Shown one piece after another: positions 6,654 to 15,500 of a DNA stretch of 37,688 bases (position 1 is the stretch's first letter; the number at the start of each line of letters is the position of its first letter). The translations under genes and the position numbers were made by a program. The stretch covers positions 1 to 37,688 of the forward strand of contig JBPOIC010000019.1 of NCBI GenBank assembly GCA_052034865.1, in the 5' to 3' direction. The notes beneath the pieces were generated by a model. That model was not told the origin of the DNA. It did not search any database and saw only the letters and a list, made by a program, of their open reading frames with translations. Source of the DNA: JBPOIC01 sp052034865. GTDB lineage: Bacteria > UBA10199 > JADFYH01.

Positions 6654-9323
6654 TTGCAACCCTTTTCCTTTCAGAGCGGCCTGAGCAGCAGAAAGTCGGG
6701 CAATGGGCACGCGGTAGGGTGAACAACTGACATAATCCAGACCGTTTTGATGACAGAACTCAACTGATTTGGGATCACCGCCGTGCTCGCCGCAGATGCC
6801 GACTTTCAATTTCACCTGGGTTTGACGGCCCAGACTGACTGCCATTTTGATCAGGCGGCCGACGCCGTTTTGATCAAGCACAACGAAAGGGTCGTCTGCA
6901 AAAATCTTTTTCTCAACATAGAAGGGTAAAAATTTTCCAGCATCGTCTCGCGATAGTCCGAACGTGGTTTGGGTGAGATCGTTGGTGCCAAACGAAAAGA
7001 AATCGGCATGTTTTGCAACTTCATCGGCGGTTAAGGCCGCACGTGGAAGCTCGATCATGGTACCTACCAGGTATTTCAGGACGATCCCTTTTTCTTTAAA
7101 AACTGTCTCGCAGGTTTTTTCGGTAATCTCACGCATCAGGGCCAATTCACGAGCATCGGCGACCAGCGGGATCATGATTTCCGGGATGATCTCAAATTTT
7201 TCTTCCTGATTTAACTCACAGGCCGCCTCAATAATCGCTCGCACCTGCATTTCATAAATTTCCGGGAAGGTGATGCCTAAACGACAGCCACGATGACCGA
7301 GCATGGGATTGAACTCTTTCAAGCTTTCGATTTTTTGCTCCAGTCGTTCCACCGAAAGATTCATCACCTTGGAGAGATGAGCGATTTCGTCTTGAGTGTG
7401 TGGAAGAAATTCATGCAGGGGCGGATCGAGCAAACGGATTGTGACGGGATAACCCTTCATTTCGCGGAAGATGCCTTTAAAATCCCCTTTTTGCATCGGC
7501 AGGATTTTCTTTAAGGCTTTTTCACGGCCTTCGCGGTCTTCAGCTAAAATCATTTCACGAACTGCTTCAATTCTTTCGGCTGCAAAAAACATGTGCTCGG
7601 TGCGGCAAAGTCCGATTCCTTCAGCGCCGAATTCGCGCGCGACTTTCGCATCCAGAGGGGTATCCGCATTCGTGCGCACTTTGAGATTCCTGACCTCATC
7701 GACCCACTGCATGATTTTTCCAAAATCACCCGAGAGGGTGGGTTTGATCGTGGAGACTTCACCTAAGATCACTTCTCCGGTCGAACCATCTAGGGTAATC
7801 CAATCCCCTTTCTTAATCACTTTCCCCCCCAGCTCAAATTCCTGCCTTTCAGAATGAATCTGCATGTCTCCACAACCCGTCACGCAACATTTTCCCATCC
7901 CGCGCGCAACAACCGCAGCGTGCGAGGTCATTCCACCCCGAGCGGTGAGAATTCCTTCGGCGACGTTCATGCCATGAATGTCTTCGGGTGAGGTTTCCAT
8001 GCGGACCAAAATCACCTTTTCTTTTTGGTGGGCCCATTTCTCGGCTTCTTCGGCGGTAAAAATGACCTTACCACCGGCCGCTCCCGGAGAAGCGGGGAGG
8101 CCTTTCCCAAGAACTGTCTTCTTGGCTTTGGGATCAAGGGTAGGATGGAGGAGCTGATCGAGATGTTGCGGCTCAATGCGAAGCAGGGCCTCATCTTTTT
8201 GAATCAGACCTTCGGCGACCATATCGGCAGCCATTTTAATCGCCGCACGAGCGGTGCGTTTGCCGTTACGGGTCTGGAGCATCCAGACCTTGTTGCGCTC
8301 GATCGTAAACTCGATGTCCTGCATGTCGCGGTAGTGTTTTTCCAATTTTTGATAGATTGTCTCGAGGGTTTTGTAGCACTCGGGCAGAACCTCTTCCATG
8401 GACGGAAGGTCTGAGCTCCCGCGTTTTTTACCAGCGATATTGATGGGTTGTGGAGTGCGAATGCCGGCGACAACGTCTTCACCCTGGGCATTGACCAAAA
8501 ATTCACCAAAGAAAATTCTTTCTCCCGTTGAGGGATCGCGGGTGAAGGCAACGCCGGTGGCGCAATCATCACCCATATTTCCAAACACCATCGCCTGAAC
8601 ATTGACGGCCGTTCCCCATTCGGCAGGAATCGCATGGATGCGGCGGTATTCGATCGCGCGTTTATTCATCCAGGATTTGAACACGGCACCGATCGCGCCC
8701 CATAACTGCTCCCACGGATCTTCCGGAAACGCCTTGCCTGTTTCATTCAAGACGATCTGCTTGAACTCGGTGGTGAGATTCTTGAGATCTTCCGCACTCA
8801 AGTCGGTGTCGAGCTTGACCTTCTTTTTCTCTTTTAAGGCATCAATGCGATGCTCAAACTGGATGCGTTTTACGCCCAGTACGACATCCGAATACATCTG
8901 GATAAAGCGGCGGTAGCTATCGTAGCCAAAACGTTCATTGCCCGAATCTTTAATAATACCGGCCACCGTTTTTTCGTTTAAGCCTAGATTCAAAATCGTA
9001 TCCATCATCCCTGGCATGCTCGCTCGAGCTCCCGATCTCACGGAAACCAGCAGAGGCTTGGCCGGATCGCCGAACTGACGTCCCATGATCTCTTCCACCT
9101 TTTTTAAATTTTCGCGCACCTGATTTTCAAGATCGGTAGGATAATTTTCATTGTCGCGATAGTAGGCGGTACACACCTCGGTGGTGATCGTAAATCCGGC
9201 GGGAACGGGGATGCCCATCTGGGTCATTTCCGCCAGATTGGCGCCTTTTCCACCCAAGAGGTTTTTAAGATTAGACTGACCATCGGCATGGCCGTTTCCG
9301 AAAAAATAGACGAGTTTCGACAT
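6636..9323 (-). CDS. ppdK: Pyruvate, phosphate dikinase
   Basis: Cytosolic enzyme interconverting pyruvate, ATP and phosphate with phosphoenolpyruvate, AMP and pyrophosphate; it serves PPi-linked glycolysis or gluconeogenesis. At 895 residues it is full length. In order: the N-terminal ATP-grasp domain (GGKGANLAEM at 24-33; VSVRSGARASMPGMMDT near 93-109), the swivelling phosphohistidine domain with GGMTSHAAVVARGMGK (H468), and the C-terminal PEP/pyruvate TIM barrel with GIGLCRTEHMFF, the FGTNDLTQTTFG motif and the acid/base cysteine in GICGEHGGDP (C844). The ATG at 9323 follows AGGA. It sits 111 bases downstream of glyS, an arrangement also known from other deltaproteobacteria. The last five codons and stop lie within a dispersed repeat, giving an unusual GSSTS tail. 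Confidence 0.97.
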   Translation of the reverse strand: MSKLVYFFGNGHADGQSNLKNLLGGKGANLAEMTQMGIPVPAGFTITTEVCTAYYRDNENYPTDLENQVRENLKKVEEIMGRQFGDPAKPLLVSVRSGARASMPGMMDTILNLGLNEKTVAGIIKDSGNERFGYDSYRRFIQMYSDVVLGVKRIQFEHRIDALKEKKKVKLDTDLSAEDLKNLTTEFKQIVLNETGKAFPEDPWEQLWGAIGAVFKSWMNKRAIEYRRIHAIPAEWGTAVNVQAMVFGNMGDDCATGVAFTRDPSTGERIFFGEFLVNAQGEDVVAGIRTPQPINIAGKKRGSSDLPSMEEVLPECYKTLETIYQKLEKHYRDMQDIEFTIERNKVWMLQTRNGKRTARAAIKMAADMVAEGLIQKDEALLRIEPQHLDQLLHPTLDPKAKKTVLGKGLPASPGAAGGKVIFTAEEAEKWAHQKEKVILVRMETSPEDIHGMNVAEGILTARGGMTSHAAVVARGMGKCCVTGCGDMQIHSERQEFELGGKVIKKGDWITLDGSTGEVILGEVSTIKPTLSGDFGKIMQWVDEVRNLKVRTNADTPLDAKVAREFGAEGIGLCRTEHMFFAAERIEAVREMILAEDREGREKALKKILPMQKGDFKGIFREMKGYPVTIRLLDPPLHEFLPHTQDEIAHLSKVMNLSVERLEQKIESLKEFNPMLGHRGCRLGITFPEIYEMQVRAIIEAACELNQEEKFEIIPEIMIPLVADARELALMREITEKTCETVFKEKGIVLKYLVGTMIELPRAALTADEVAKHADFFSFGTNDLTQTTFGLSRDDAGKFLPFYVEKKIFADDPFVVLDQNGVGRLIKMAVSLGRQTQVKLKVGICGEHGGDPKSVEFCHQNGLDYVSCSPYRVPIARLSAAQAALKGKGLQGSSTS

Positions 9324-9434
9324 AAGATTCCTATCTCTTGCTTAAGGATGTTCGATCAATTTAATGACAGATCTCTCTAAAAAGGGATCGATCATGATTT
9401 CAAGATGTGAATTAGACAGCTAGAAAGCATGTCT

Positions 9435-11042
9435 TCAAATTTTCTCTTTCAAAAATTCCTTCACCTTATCTACCGAAATTCTTTCTTGGTGCATGGTATC
9501 GCGATGACGAACCGTGACGGTTTGATCCTGCAGGGTTTGGCTGTCGACCGTAAAGCAATAGAGCGTGCCGATTTCATCCATGCGGGCGTAGCGTTTGCCG
9601 ATCGATTGTTTGACATCAAATTCGCACACGAATTCCCTGCGCACCTCTTTGTAAATTTTTTCGGCTACCTCGGGCATGCCGTCTTTATTGACCAGTGGAA
9701 AAATGGCCGCCTTCACCGGGGCGATGCGAGGGTGTAGCTTCATGTAGACCTTGCTTGGGCGGGTTTCATCCTCACGGTAGGCTTCGCACAAAAGGGCCAG
9801 CGTTCCACGGTCGGCCCCGGCCGAGGGCTCGATCACGTGCGGAAAATAACGCTCGTTTCTTTCCTGATCAAAATACTTCATTTTATCACCCAGACCGCAA
9901 TGGGTGGCATGTTGACGTAAATCAAAATCCGAACGATGAGCCACGCCTTCCAGCTCTCCGAAATCGGGAGCGGTGAAGGGGAAGCGATACTCGACATCGC
10001 AAACGCCGGCTCCTTCTTTGGCGTAATGGGAAAGCTCGTCTTTGTCGTGATCGCGCAGTCTTAGGTTTTCTCCGGAAAGACCAATCGATTTCCACCATTC
10101 AAACCGGCTTTTTCGCCAGAATTCATACCAGGTTTTGGCTTCACTTGGATGGATGAAGAACTCGATTTCCATCTGCTCAAATTCGCGCGAGCGAAAGGTA
10201 AAATTGCGGGGAGTGACTTCATTCCGAAAGGCCTTTCCGATCTGGGCAATTCCGAATGGGATACGCACGCGGGAAGTATCGACCACATTATGAAAGTTCG
10301 CAAAAATTCCTTGAGCGGTTTCAGGCCGAAGATAGGCTTTGGAATCTTCATCGACCACTGCGCCCACATAGGTTTGAAACATTAAGTTAAACTGACGGGG
10401 TTCGGTGAGGTCGCCGCCACAGTTTGGGCAGGGAGTTTGTAGTCCGGCCGTGTTTTTCGATTCGGTGGCAAGAAATTCGAGTAAAAGGGCAGGAGTGAGA
10501 TTTAAAGAAGGATTGGAGGTGATTTCGTCACTGATCCAGGCAAGTGTTGTCTCAGGGTTTCGAACAGCGGCAAGACCGGAAGCGAGTTTTTTGCCGCGTC
10601 CTTTGGCCCATCCTTGGATGCGTCCTTGAGAAAAAGAAACTGTATCTTTTAATCCTTTGGTTTCACAGGCGTGCTCCAGGAAAGATTGCACCCATTCAGA
10701 TTCCTGAAGCAGGTTCCAGACATGATCGGCCCTGAAAAGTTTTTTGCATTTGCGACAGGTGGACATGGGGTCGCTAAATCCACCGACGTGTCCACTGGCG
10801 ATCCAGACTTTTGGATTCATGATGATCGTCGAATCGAGTCCCACAATATCGACGGGTTTTCCATCGGGGCCCAATAGTTCCTGATGGATGATGTCTTCCC
10901 ACCACGCGTTTTTAAGGTTGCGCTTGAGCTCAACTCCAAGGGGGCCATAATCCCAAAACCCGTTGATCCCACCGTAGATTTCACTGGATTGAAAAATAAA
11001 GCCGCGTCTTCTGGCTAAGCTGACGATTTTGTCCATGTCCAT
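9435..11042 (-). CDS. glyS: Glycyl-tRNA synthetase, single-chain (dimeric) type
   Basis: Charges tRNA-Gly with glycine in the cytosol. The 535-residue chain is of the eukaryote/archaea-like alpha2 type, not the alpha2beta2 type of most proteobacteria. Visible features are the start region GFIFQSSEIYGGINGFWDYG, two CxxC pairs (CRKCKKLF near 97 and CPNCGGD near 208) that may bind zinc, motif 2 around FRNEVTPRNFTFRSREFEQM, motif 3 EPSAGADRGTLALL, and the C-terminal anticodon-binding domain (APVKAAIFPLVNKDG onward). Two ATG codons start the frame (11042 and 11036); neither has a strong ribosome site. ppdK follows in the same direction. Confidence 0.96.
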   Translation of the reverse strand: MDMDKIVSLARRRGFIFQSSEIYGGINGFWDYGPLGVELKRNLKNAWWEDIIHQELLGPDGKPVDIVGLDSTIIMNPKVWIASGHVGGFSDPMSTCRKCKKLFRADHVWNLLQESEWVQSFLEHACETKGLKDTVSFSQGRIQGWAKGRGKKLASGLAAVRNPETTLAWISDEITSNPSLNLTPALLLEFLATESKNTAGLQTPCPNCGGDLTEPRQFNLMFQTYVGAVVDEDSKAYLRPETAQGIFANFHNVVDTSRVRIPFGIAQIGKAFRNEVTPRNFTFRSREFEQMEIEFFIHPSEAKTWYEFWRKSRFEWWKSIGLSGENLRLRDHDKDELSHYAKEGAGVCDVEYRFPFTAPDFGELEGVAHRSDFDLRQHATHCGLGDKMKYFDQERNERYFPHVIEPSAGADRGTLALLCEAYREDETRPSKVYMKLHPRIAPVKAAIFPLVNKDGMPEVAEKIYKEVRREFVCEFDVKQSIGKRYARMDEIGTLYCFTVDSQTLQDQTVTVRHRDTMHQERISVDKVKEFLKEKI

Positions 11043-11054
11043 AAATAAAGGTTT

Positions 11055-11147
11055 CAGTTGTCAGTGTTCAGTCGCTGGATGGAAAATGAGGTTTAAGGGA
11101 TGCGTTTTTGAGCACTGGGAACGGACAACTGACTCCGGGCAACGGTT
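11055..11147. repeat. Imperfect inverted repeat in the glyS/adaptor spacer
   Basis: The 309-base spacer between divergent glyS and the efflux adaptor gene carries CAGTTGTC (11055-11062) and its exact complement GACAACTG (11124-11131), with neighbouring TCAGTGTTCA and TGAGCACTGG also roughly complementary. It looks like a dispersed palindromic element. The rest (about 11150-11351) must hold the adaptor promoter, but no clear -35/-10 pair was recognised. Confidence 0.5.
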
Positions 11148-11351
11148 GATTTTAAAGTGGTCCCAGCTAGCATCTGGTCTATTTCAGGGTCAAGATAAAA
11201 ACCCCTGTTTTTAGCGCTCCTGGCCGACATTTAAAAAGATTTAACCTGCTGATAGCTCACGGATTTTTCGATTGCTTTTCCCCCACGTTGTGTTCAAGAA
11301 TTCACTGTTCAAAATCGACAAAAACCTTGCTGTTTTAATCCCAAAACGCCC

Positions 11352-12632
11352 ATGACGAACCCACTTCGATCGTTTGCGCTGTGCAGTTTAGTTCTTCCCC
11401 TCCTTTTTCTGAATCTCGCCTGTAAACCCAATCTGAAAAAAAAGGCCCCCCAGGCCGGCGATAAGGTGTCGACAGTTTCTGTTTTCAAGGCAAAATCCGA
11501 AGAAATTCAGGAGGCCCTCGAGTTTAAAGGGAACTTTATTCCGACGGATAAGCTGGATGTGAGGGCTGAGGCGGATGGAAAGGTTGTCTCGGTAGCGGTT
11601 AATGAAGGTCAGACAGTGACATCAGGGGAGGCCCTGGCTGTATTAAATCCTGAGATCCTTCAGTTGACGCTCGAAAAAAGTCGACGGGAATTGAAAGAAA
11701 TCGAGGCAAAAATTGACGCAGGAATTACAGTAGATGGGGTTGAAAACTCTTTTTCTCCCCAACCCGATCGAAATCCTGCCGAGAATTCACATCCAACTCC
11801 TGAAAGACAGGAACCTCCCACTCAAAATTCTGAAGCCGAAAAAGAGAGAAATCTGGATGAAGTCGGAGAAGAAATGCCACCCCCTCCTCCTCCATCCCCT
11901 CCTTCAACCCCTCCTTCTTCTGTCAATAATCTTAATCCTTCTGCAAACAATCAGATTGTCGATAAAGATCACTCAGATAGGGCAGAAACCTTGATGCGAG
12001 TGAACCAAACCTCAGCAGATCGCATCCGATCTGAGATTGCATTGCTTGAAAAAAAGATAGAAGCCGCCAACGTCACCTCAGGAATTGAAGGGATGGTTGC
12101 CAAACGAAACATTACCGAAGGCAGCGTCGTGGTCCTGGGAGATATTCTGTTTCAGATCATCAGGATGGATCCAGTCCTGTTTTCCATTGAGGTTGGAGAA
12201 GATTCGATCACTCATTTTAAAAAAGAGGATAAGGTCCAGGTAGTGGCAGACAATATCCCTGGAGAAGGTTTTTCAGGAGAGATTGTTTTTGAAAGTCCTG
12301 AACCGGATCCTCAAAGTAAAAAATACGAAATAAAGATTGCCCTCCCCAATCCACAGACCAAAATCAAAGCGGGAATGACCGGTCAGCTCCTTGTCTCCCT
12401 GAACAAAACCCGTAAAGGACTCATGATTCCCTGGGATTGTTTGTTTACCGATGGCAAAAAACAGTATGTTTATCTGGTGCAGGATAAAATCGCTCAACGT
12501 CGGGAAGTCGAATTGGGAAATCGCAAAGAAGATCGGGTTGAGGTGAAAAGTGGTTTGGTCGAAGGTGATCAGGTTGTCCTCAAAGGACGTCAGAATCTGA
12601 AAGAGGAACTGGAATTTGTTAAGGTTGAATAG
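11352..12632 (+). CDS. RND efflux periplasmic adaptor lipoprotein with Pro-rich linker
   Basis: Membrane-fusion protein linking an inner-membrane RND pump to a TolC channel; 426 residues. The signal peptide ends in lipobox LNLAC (C24), so it is predicted to be anchored in a membrane by lipid. The first lipoyl half-motif (LDVRAEADGKVVSVAVNEGQ, about 68-87) and second half (SGIEGMVAKRNITEGSVV, about 243-260) flank what is normally a helical hairpin. Here residues about 131-208 are low complexity, rich in Pro, Glu, Asn and Ser, with a run of six prolines at 176-181. A beta-barrel and membrane-proximal domain follow (KIKAGMTGQLLVSL, IPWDCLFTDGKKQYVYLV). The TolC and pump genes lie 1.5 kb downstream. 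Which pump it serves is inferred from proximity. Confidence 0.87.
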   Translation: MTNPLRSFALCSLVLPLLFLNLACKPNLKKKAPQAGDKVSTVSVFKAKSEEIQEALEFKGNFIPTDKLDVRAEADGKVVSVAVNEGQTVTSGEALAVLNPEILQLTLEKSRRELKEIEAKIDAGITVDGVENSFSPQPDRNPAENSHPTPERQEPPTQNSEAEKERNLDEVGEEMPPPPPPSPPSTPPSSVNNLNPSANNQIVDKDHSDRAETLMRVNQTSADRIRSEIALLEKKIEAANVTSGIEGMVAKRNITEGSVVVLGDILFQIIRMDPVLFSIEVGEDSITHFKKEDKVQVVADNIPGEGFSGEIVFESPEPDPQSKKYEIKIALPNPQTKIKAGMTGQLLVSLNKTRKGLMIPWDCLFTDGKKQYVYLVQDKIAQRREVELGNRKEDRVEVKSGLVEGDQVVLKGRQNLKEELEFVKVE

Positions 12633-12699
12633 ATGAATGAGCTGGCGTTAGTGATGTGATTCGCAAGACAGAGACACCCGTAACGGATGATGCTGGGTT

Positions 12700-12915
12700 T
12701 TAAGCGTCGTCAGACCTGAAAGAGGCGGAGGGCAATTCTTCGTCAATGGTTGGGGTATGATCGTTGAATAAGAGGCTTTCAAGAGAGCTTAAAAAAGCGC
12801 GCCCGATCACTCGGCCGCTGTGGGGATTGATTTTTAAATTCAATCCTTCCTCCTGAATGCGGCGGCCGTTGATATAAAGTCCAAAATCGCGAATGGGATC
12901 CGGGTTTTTTTTCAC
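12700..12915 (-). pseudogene. Possible aldehyde dehydrogenase N-terminal remnant
   Basis: A 71-codon minus-strand frame. Residues about 11-44 (FGLYINGRRI..., KINPHSGRVIGRA) resemble the very N-terminus of aldehyde dehydrogenases, where LYINGEW... and INPATGEVIG... are typical. The rest (LESLLFNDHTPTIDEELPSA) does not continue the family, and the other roughly 430 residues are absent, so this looks like a truncated relic between the efflux adaptor and the stress-protein gene. It could instead be a genuine small protein with a chance resemblance. It is the only gene-like content in the 474-base spacer 12633-13106, which also holds a 10-bp palindrome at 13034-13043. Confidence 0.35.
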
Positions 12916-13106
12916 GAGATTCTCTTTTAATGGAAAGTGCCAGAAAATTCAGAATTAGGAGTGTTCCTTAAAAAAACGAAGTAAATTTGATTGAAGTGTT
13001 TGACAAGAACAAAGTGTGATCTTGGTTGCTTTTCCTGATCAGGTTTTTGCATCCTGAAAGGCTTTAGGAAAACGAACGATAAGTTTGAACAAGCATTGGA
13101 GGGATT

Positions 13107-13943
13107 ATGTTTAAAACCTTACTGGTTTGTCTGGATGGATCATCTCAGGATGACGCTTTAATTGACTGTTCCATTGCCCTTGCCAGGTCGTTGGGAGCGA
13201 TCCTTCATGGATTGCATGTCAAAGATATCATCGCCCTGGAAGGTCCTTTGCTCTACGATATTTCCGGCTCACTGGCTTTTGTTCCGCAGATGAACCTCAT
13301 TACTGAAACCCGAAAAATTTTGGAAGAACGCGGAAAAACCATTCTTTCGGCTTTTGAAGCCCGCTGTCAGAAAGAATCCATTCCCTGCCATGTGCATCTG
13401 GAAGAAGGGGTTGTACATCGAAAGATCACCGATAAGGCTCAGCTGCATGATCTCACAATCATGGGGCGGCGTGGACTCAACTACAAGCTCGATCGGGATT
13501 TTATGGGATCTACCGCCGATCGGGTCATTCGTAAAACCTCTGCACCTATACTGGTTGTTCCGCATGAATTTCAAAATTTTAAAACTCCTCTTCTTGCTTA
13601 TGATGGATCTCAGGCATCTCGGGAAGCCATGGTTTCTTCAGTGCGCCTGCTGACCGAACTTCAGTTGCCGCTCACGGTTCTTCATGTGAGCGAAAATATC
13701 GAAGAAGGAAAAAGGGTTCTGGATGAGGCCCGCGAGTATTTAGAAGCCTATTCACTACAAGTGAAGTACGAATGGGCCTCGGGCGCTCCTCGCCAGCAAA
13801 TTCCCCTGTTTGCAAAAAATCACCAGCACGATCTTCTGATTCTAGGGGCGCGTGGGCATCGTGGCATTGTGGATTTTCTTTTAGGAAGTACCACCGAATA
13901 CTGCCTGTGGCAGGAACATTGTCCCATTTTCGTTGATCGATAA
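13107..13943 (+). CDS. Tandem-domain universal stress protein
   Basis: UspA-superfamily protein of 278 residues made of two Usp domains (about 1-155 and 156-278), a nucleotide-binding alpha/beta fold linked to stress survival; biochemical output is unknown for most members. Domain 1 starts FKTLLVCLDGSSQDD and has MGRRG...MGST; domain 2 starts TPLLAYDGSQASREA and ends GARGHRGIVDFLLGSTTEY. The second matches the ATP-binding pattern G-2x-G-9x-G-S/T exactly; the first has ten residues in the longer gap. A strong ribosome site (GGAGG, five bases before the ATG) fixes the start. It stands alone between the efflux adaptor and tolC genes, in the same direction but with long spacers. Confidence 0.92.
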   Translation: MFKTLLVCLDGSSQDDALIDCSIALARSLGAILHGLHVKDIIALEGPLLYDISGSLAFVPQMNLITETRKILEERGKTILSAFEARCQKESIPCHVHLEEGVVHRKITDKAQLHDLTIMGRRGLNYKLDRDFMGSTADRVIRKTSAPILVVPHEFQNFKTPLLAYDGSQASREAMVSSVRLLTELQLPLTVLHVSENIEEGKRVLDEAREYLEAYSLQVKYEWASGAPRQQIPLFAKNHQHDLLILGARGHRGIVDFLLGSTTEYCLWQEHCPIFVDR

Positions 13944-14186
13944 TCTTCCTGCTGGTCCTTTTCTTTTTTCCATTCCTCTTTTATCCATGAGAGCGGTTGA
14001 CGCAGTTTTGAAAATCGTCCTAAGGATCTCTTCCTAAAAGGACTTCCTGATTGTTCTGCTTCCTTCATCCATCGTTGAAACCCGTTTTTTTTTCCTCTTC
14101 AAGGCTTTCCCATCGTCTTAGTGAAGGATCCCAAAAAGAAAGTCCTCACTTTTGAACCTAAACTTACAATTCAGGAAATTATTTTT

Positions 14187-15500
14187 ATGAAGTGGATCCT
14201 TCTTGTTCTGCTGATCTTTTTCATGATGGACCCCCGTCTTTTGTTCAGTGCGGAATCCGTTAAATCCCATCCTTCTTCATCCATCTTTCAAAGTACCGGA
14301 TCGAGGAAGGGACAGGCGATGACACTCGAAGAGGCTTATCAACTTGCCTTAAAGCGCAGTGAAACCGTGGCGATTTCCGAAGAAGCGCTCAATCAGGCCC
14401 GCGCCCGCTCGATGCAGGCCTTGGGAACCGCTCTCCCTCAGCTTAGTTTTTTGGCCAAGGAAGTGTTGCAGGAAAAAACCTCGGCCGCTGGTTTTACCAA
14501 TTCCAACTCGATGAGCCGTACCGAGCTTGCCTTGCGACTCAACCAGCCTTTGTTTCAGGGATTTCGGGAATTCAATGCCCTGAAGGCCTCGCGCGCGGGG
14601 GAGGCCCAGCAGCAACATCGTATTGCTGAGGCCAAGCGGCTCCTCCTGAAAGATGTAGCGACGGCCTACTATGTGATCACGCATGCACAGTGGCAAAAAA
14701 ACACCCATCAAAAAATCCTCTCCGTCTTGAAAAGTCAGTTGGCTGAGCTCAACGAAAGGATACGCCTTGGCAAATCTCGCGAGAGTGAGCGGTTGGCCCA
14801 GGAAGCGAGTATCAGCCTTTTGGAGGCCGATCTGGAAAAAGATCAGGGCGATCTTCGGGTAGGTTATGAAATTCTTTCTTTTTTGACCGGCTTAAATCCC
14901 CAGCCGCCGATTGCGATGAAAGATCCTCTTTCTGAAAAAATTCCCTCTCTTGATTTTTTTGTCCAAAAAATCCATCAACGACCCGATGTGTTGGCAGCCC
15001 AGCAGGCCATCGCCTTATCACAAGCCCAGGTTCGACACGACCGCGGGGCCTTGCTTCCCCGTCTCGATCTGGAGGCCAACCTTTATCCTTACCGTGAAGG
15101 GACCCAAAAAGAAGTGAATTGGGATACGACCCTGCAACTGCAGGTTCCGATCTTTCAGTGGGGCAATTACGGTACTTTAAAAGAATCCAAATCCAAGCTC
15201 AAACAGTCCGAAATTCAGGCCGTTCAGGCCGATCGGGTGGCAGAAAAAGAAGTGCGCGAATCCTACGCCCAGTTTCAATCTTCTTTCAGGCAGTATCAAA
15301 AATATCGCACGGCCACTCAAAAAGCAGAGGCGAGTTACCGGCAACAGGTCTCGGATTTTAAATTCGATTTGATCAACAATCTGCAGGTGCTGCAATCACA
15401 ACAAACCTGGTTGAATGCCTTGCAGCTGTACGATCAGGCACGCATCAAGGCCTGGGCGGATTGGGTGGTTTTACAGATTAGTGCAGGGGGATCTTTATGA
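14187..15500 (+). CDS. TolC-family outer-membrane efflux channel
   Basis: Outer-membrane factor of a tripartite efflux system, 437 residues. The chosen ATG (14187) follows AGGAAA by eight bases and opens a signal peptide (MKWILLVLLIFFMM..., cleavage near SAES); an upstream GTG in frame at 14121 would put non-signal residues first. Two OEP repeats are visible: MTLEEAYQLALKRSETVAIS...ARARSMQALGTALPQ and, in the second half, RPDVLAAQQAIALSQAQVRHDRGALLPRLDL, both typical of helical TolC barrels. Its TGA overlaps the ATG of the RND pump gene (ATGA), so the two are translationally coupled. The partner adaptor is probably the lipoprotein at 11352. The 243-base spacer before it shows no clear feature. 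Confidence 0.92.
   Translation: MKWILLVLLIFFMMDPRLLFSAESVKSHPSSSIFQSTGSRKGQAMTLEEAYQLALKRSETVAISEEALNQARARSMQALGTALPQLSFLAKEVLQEKTSAAGFTNSNSMSRTELALRLNQPLFQGFREFNALKASRAGEAQQQHRIAEAKRLLLKDVATAYYVITHAQWQKNTHQKILSVLKSQLAELNERIRLGKSRESERLAQEASISLLEADLEKDQGDLRVGYEILSFLTGLNPQPPIAMKDPLSEKIPSLDFFVQKIHQRPDVLAAQQAIALSQAQVRHDRGALLPRLDLEANLYPYREGTQKEVNWDTTLQLQVPIFQWGNYGTLKESKSKLKQSEIQAVQADRVAEKEVRESYAQFQSSFRQYQKYRTATQKAEASYRQQVSDFKFDLINNLQVLQSQQTWLNALQLYDQARIKAWADWVVLQISAGGSL

Noticed and set aside
9416..9440. GACA...TGTC inverted repeat after glyS as terminator
   Set aside because: Stem is only four to five bases and no U-tract follows.
11875..11925. CCT/CTC-rich tract in the adaptor gene as a phase-variable repeat
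   Set aside because: The tract is impure, with no uniform unit long enough for slippage; it simply encodes the Pro-rich linker.
13000..13043. TTGACA and a 10-bp CCTGATCAGG palindrome upstream of the stress-protein gene
   Set aside because: A perfect -35 is present but no acceptable -10 at 15-19 bases; the palindrome is too short to call an operator with confidence.
13997..14025. TTGACG upstream of tolC as a promoter
   Set aside because: No good -10 at proper spacing.
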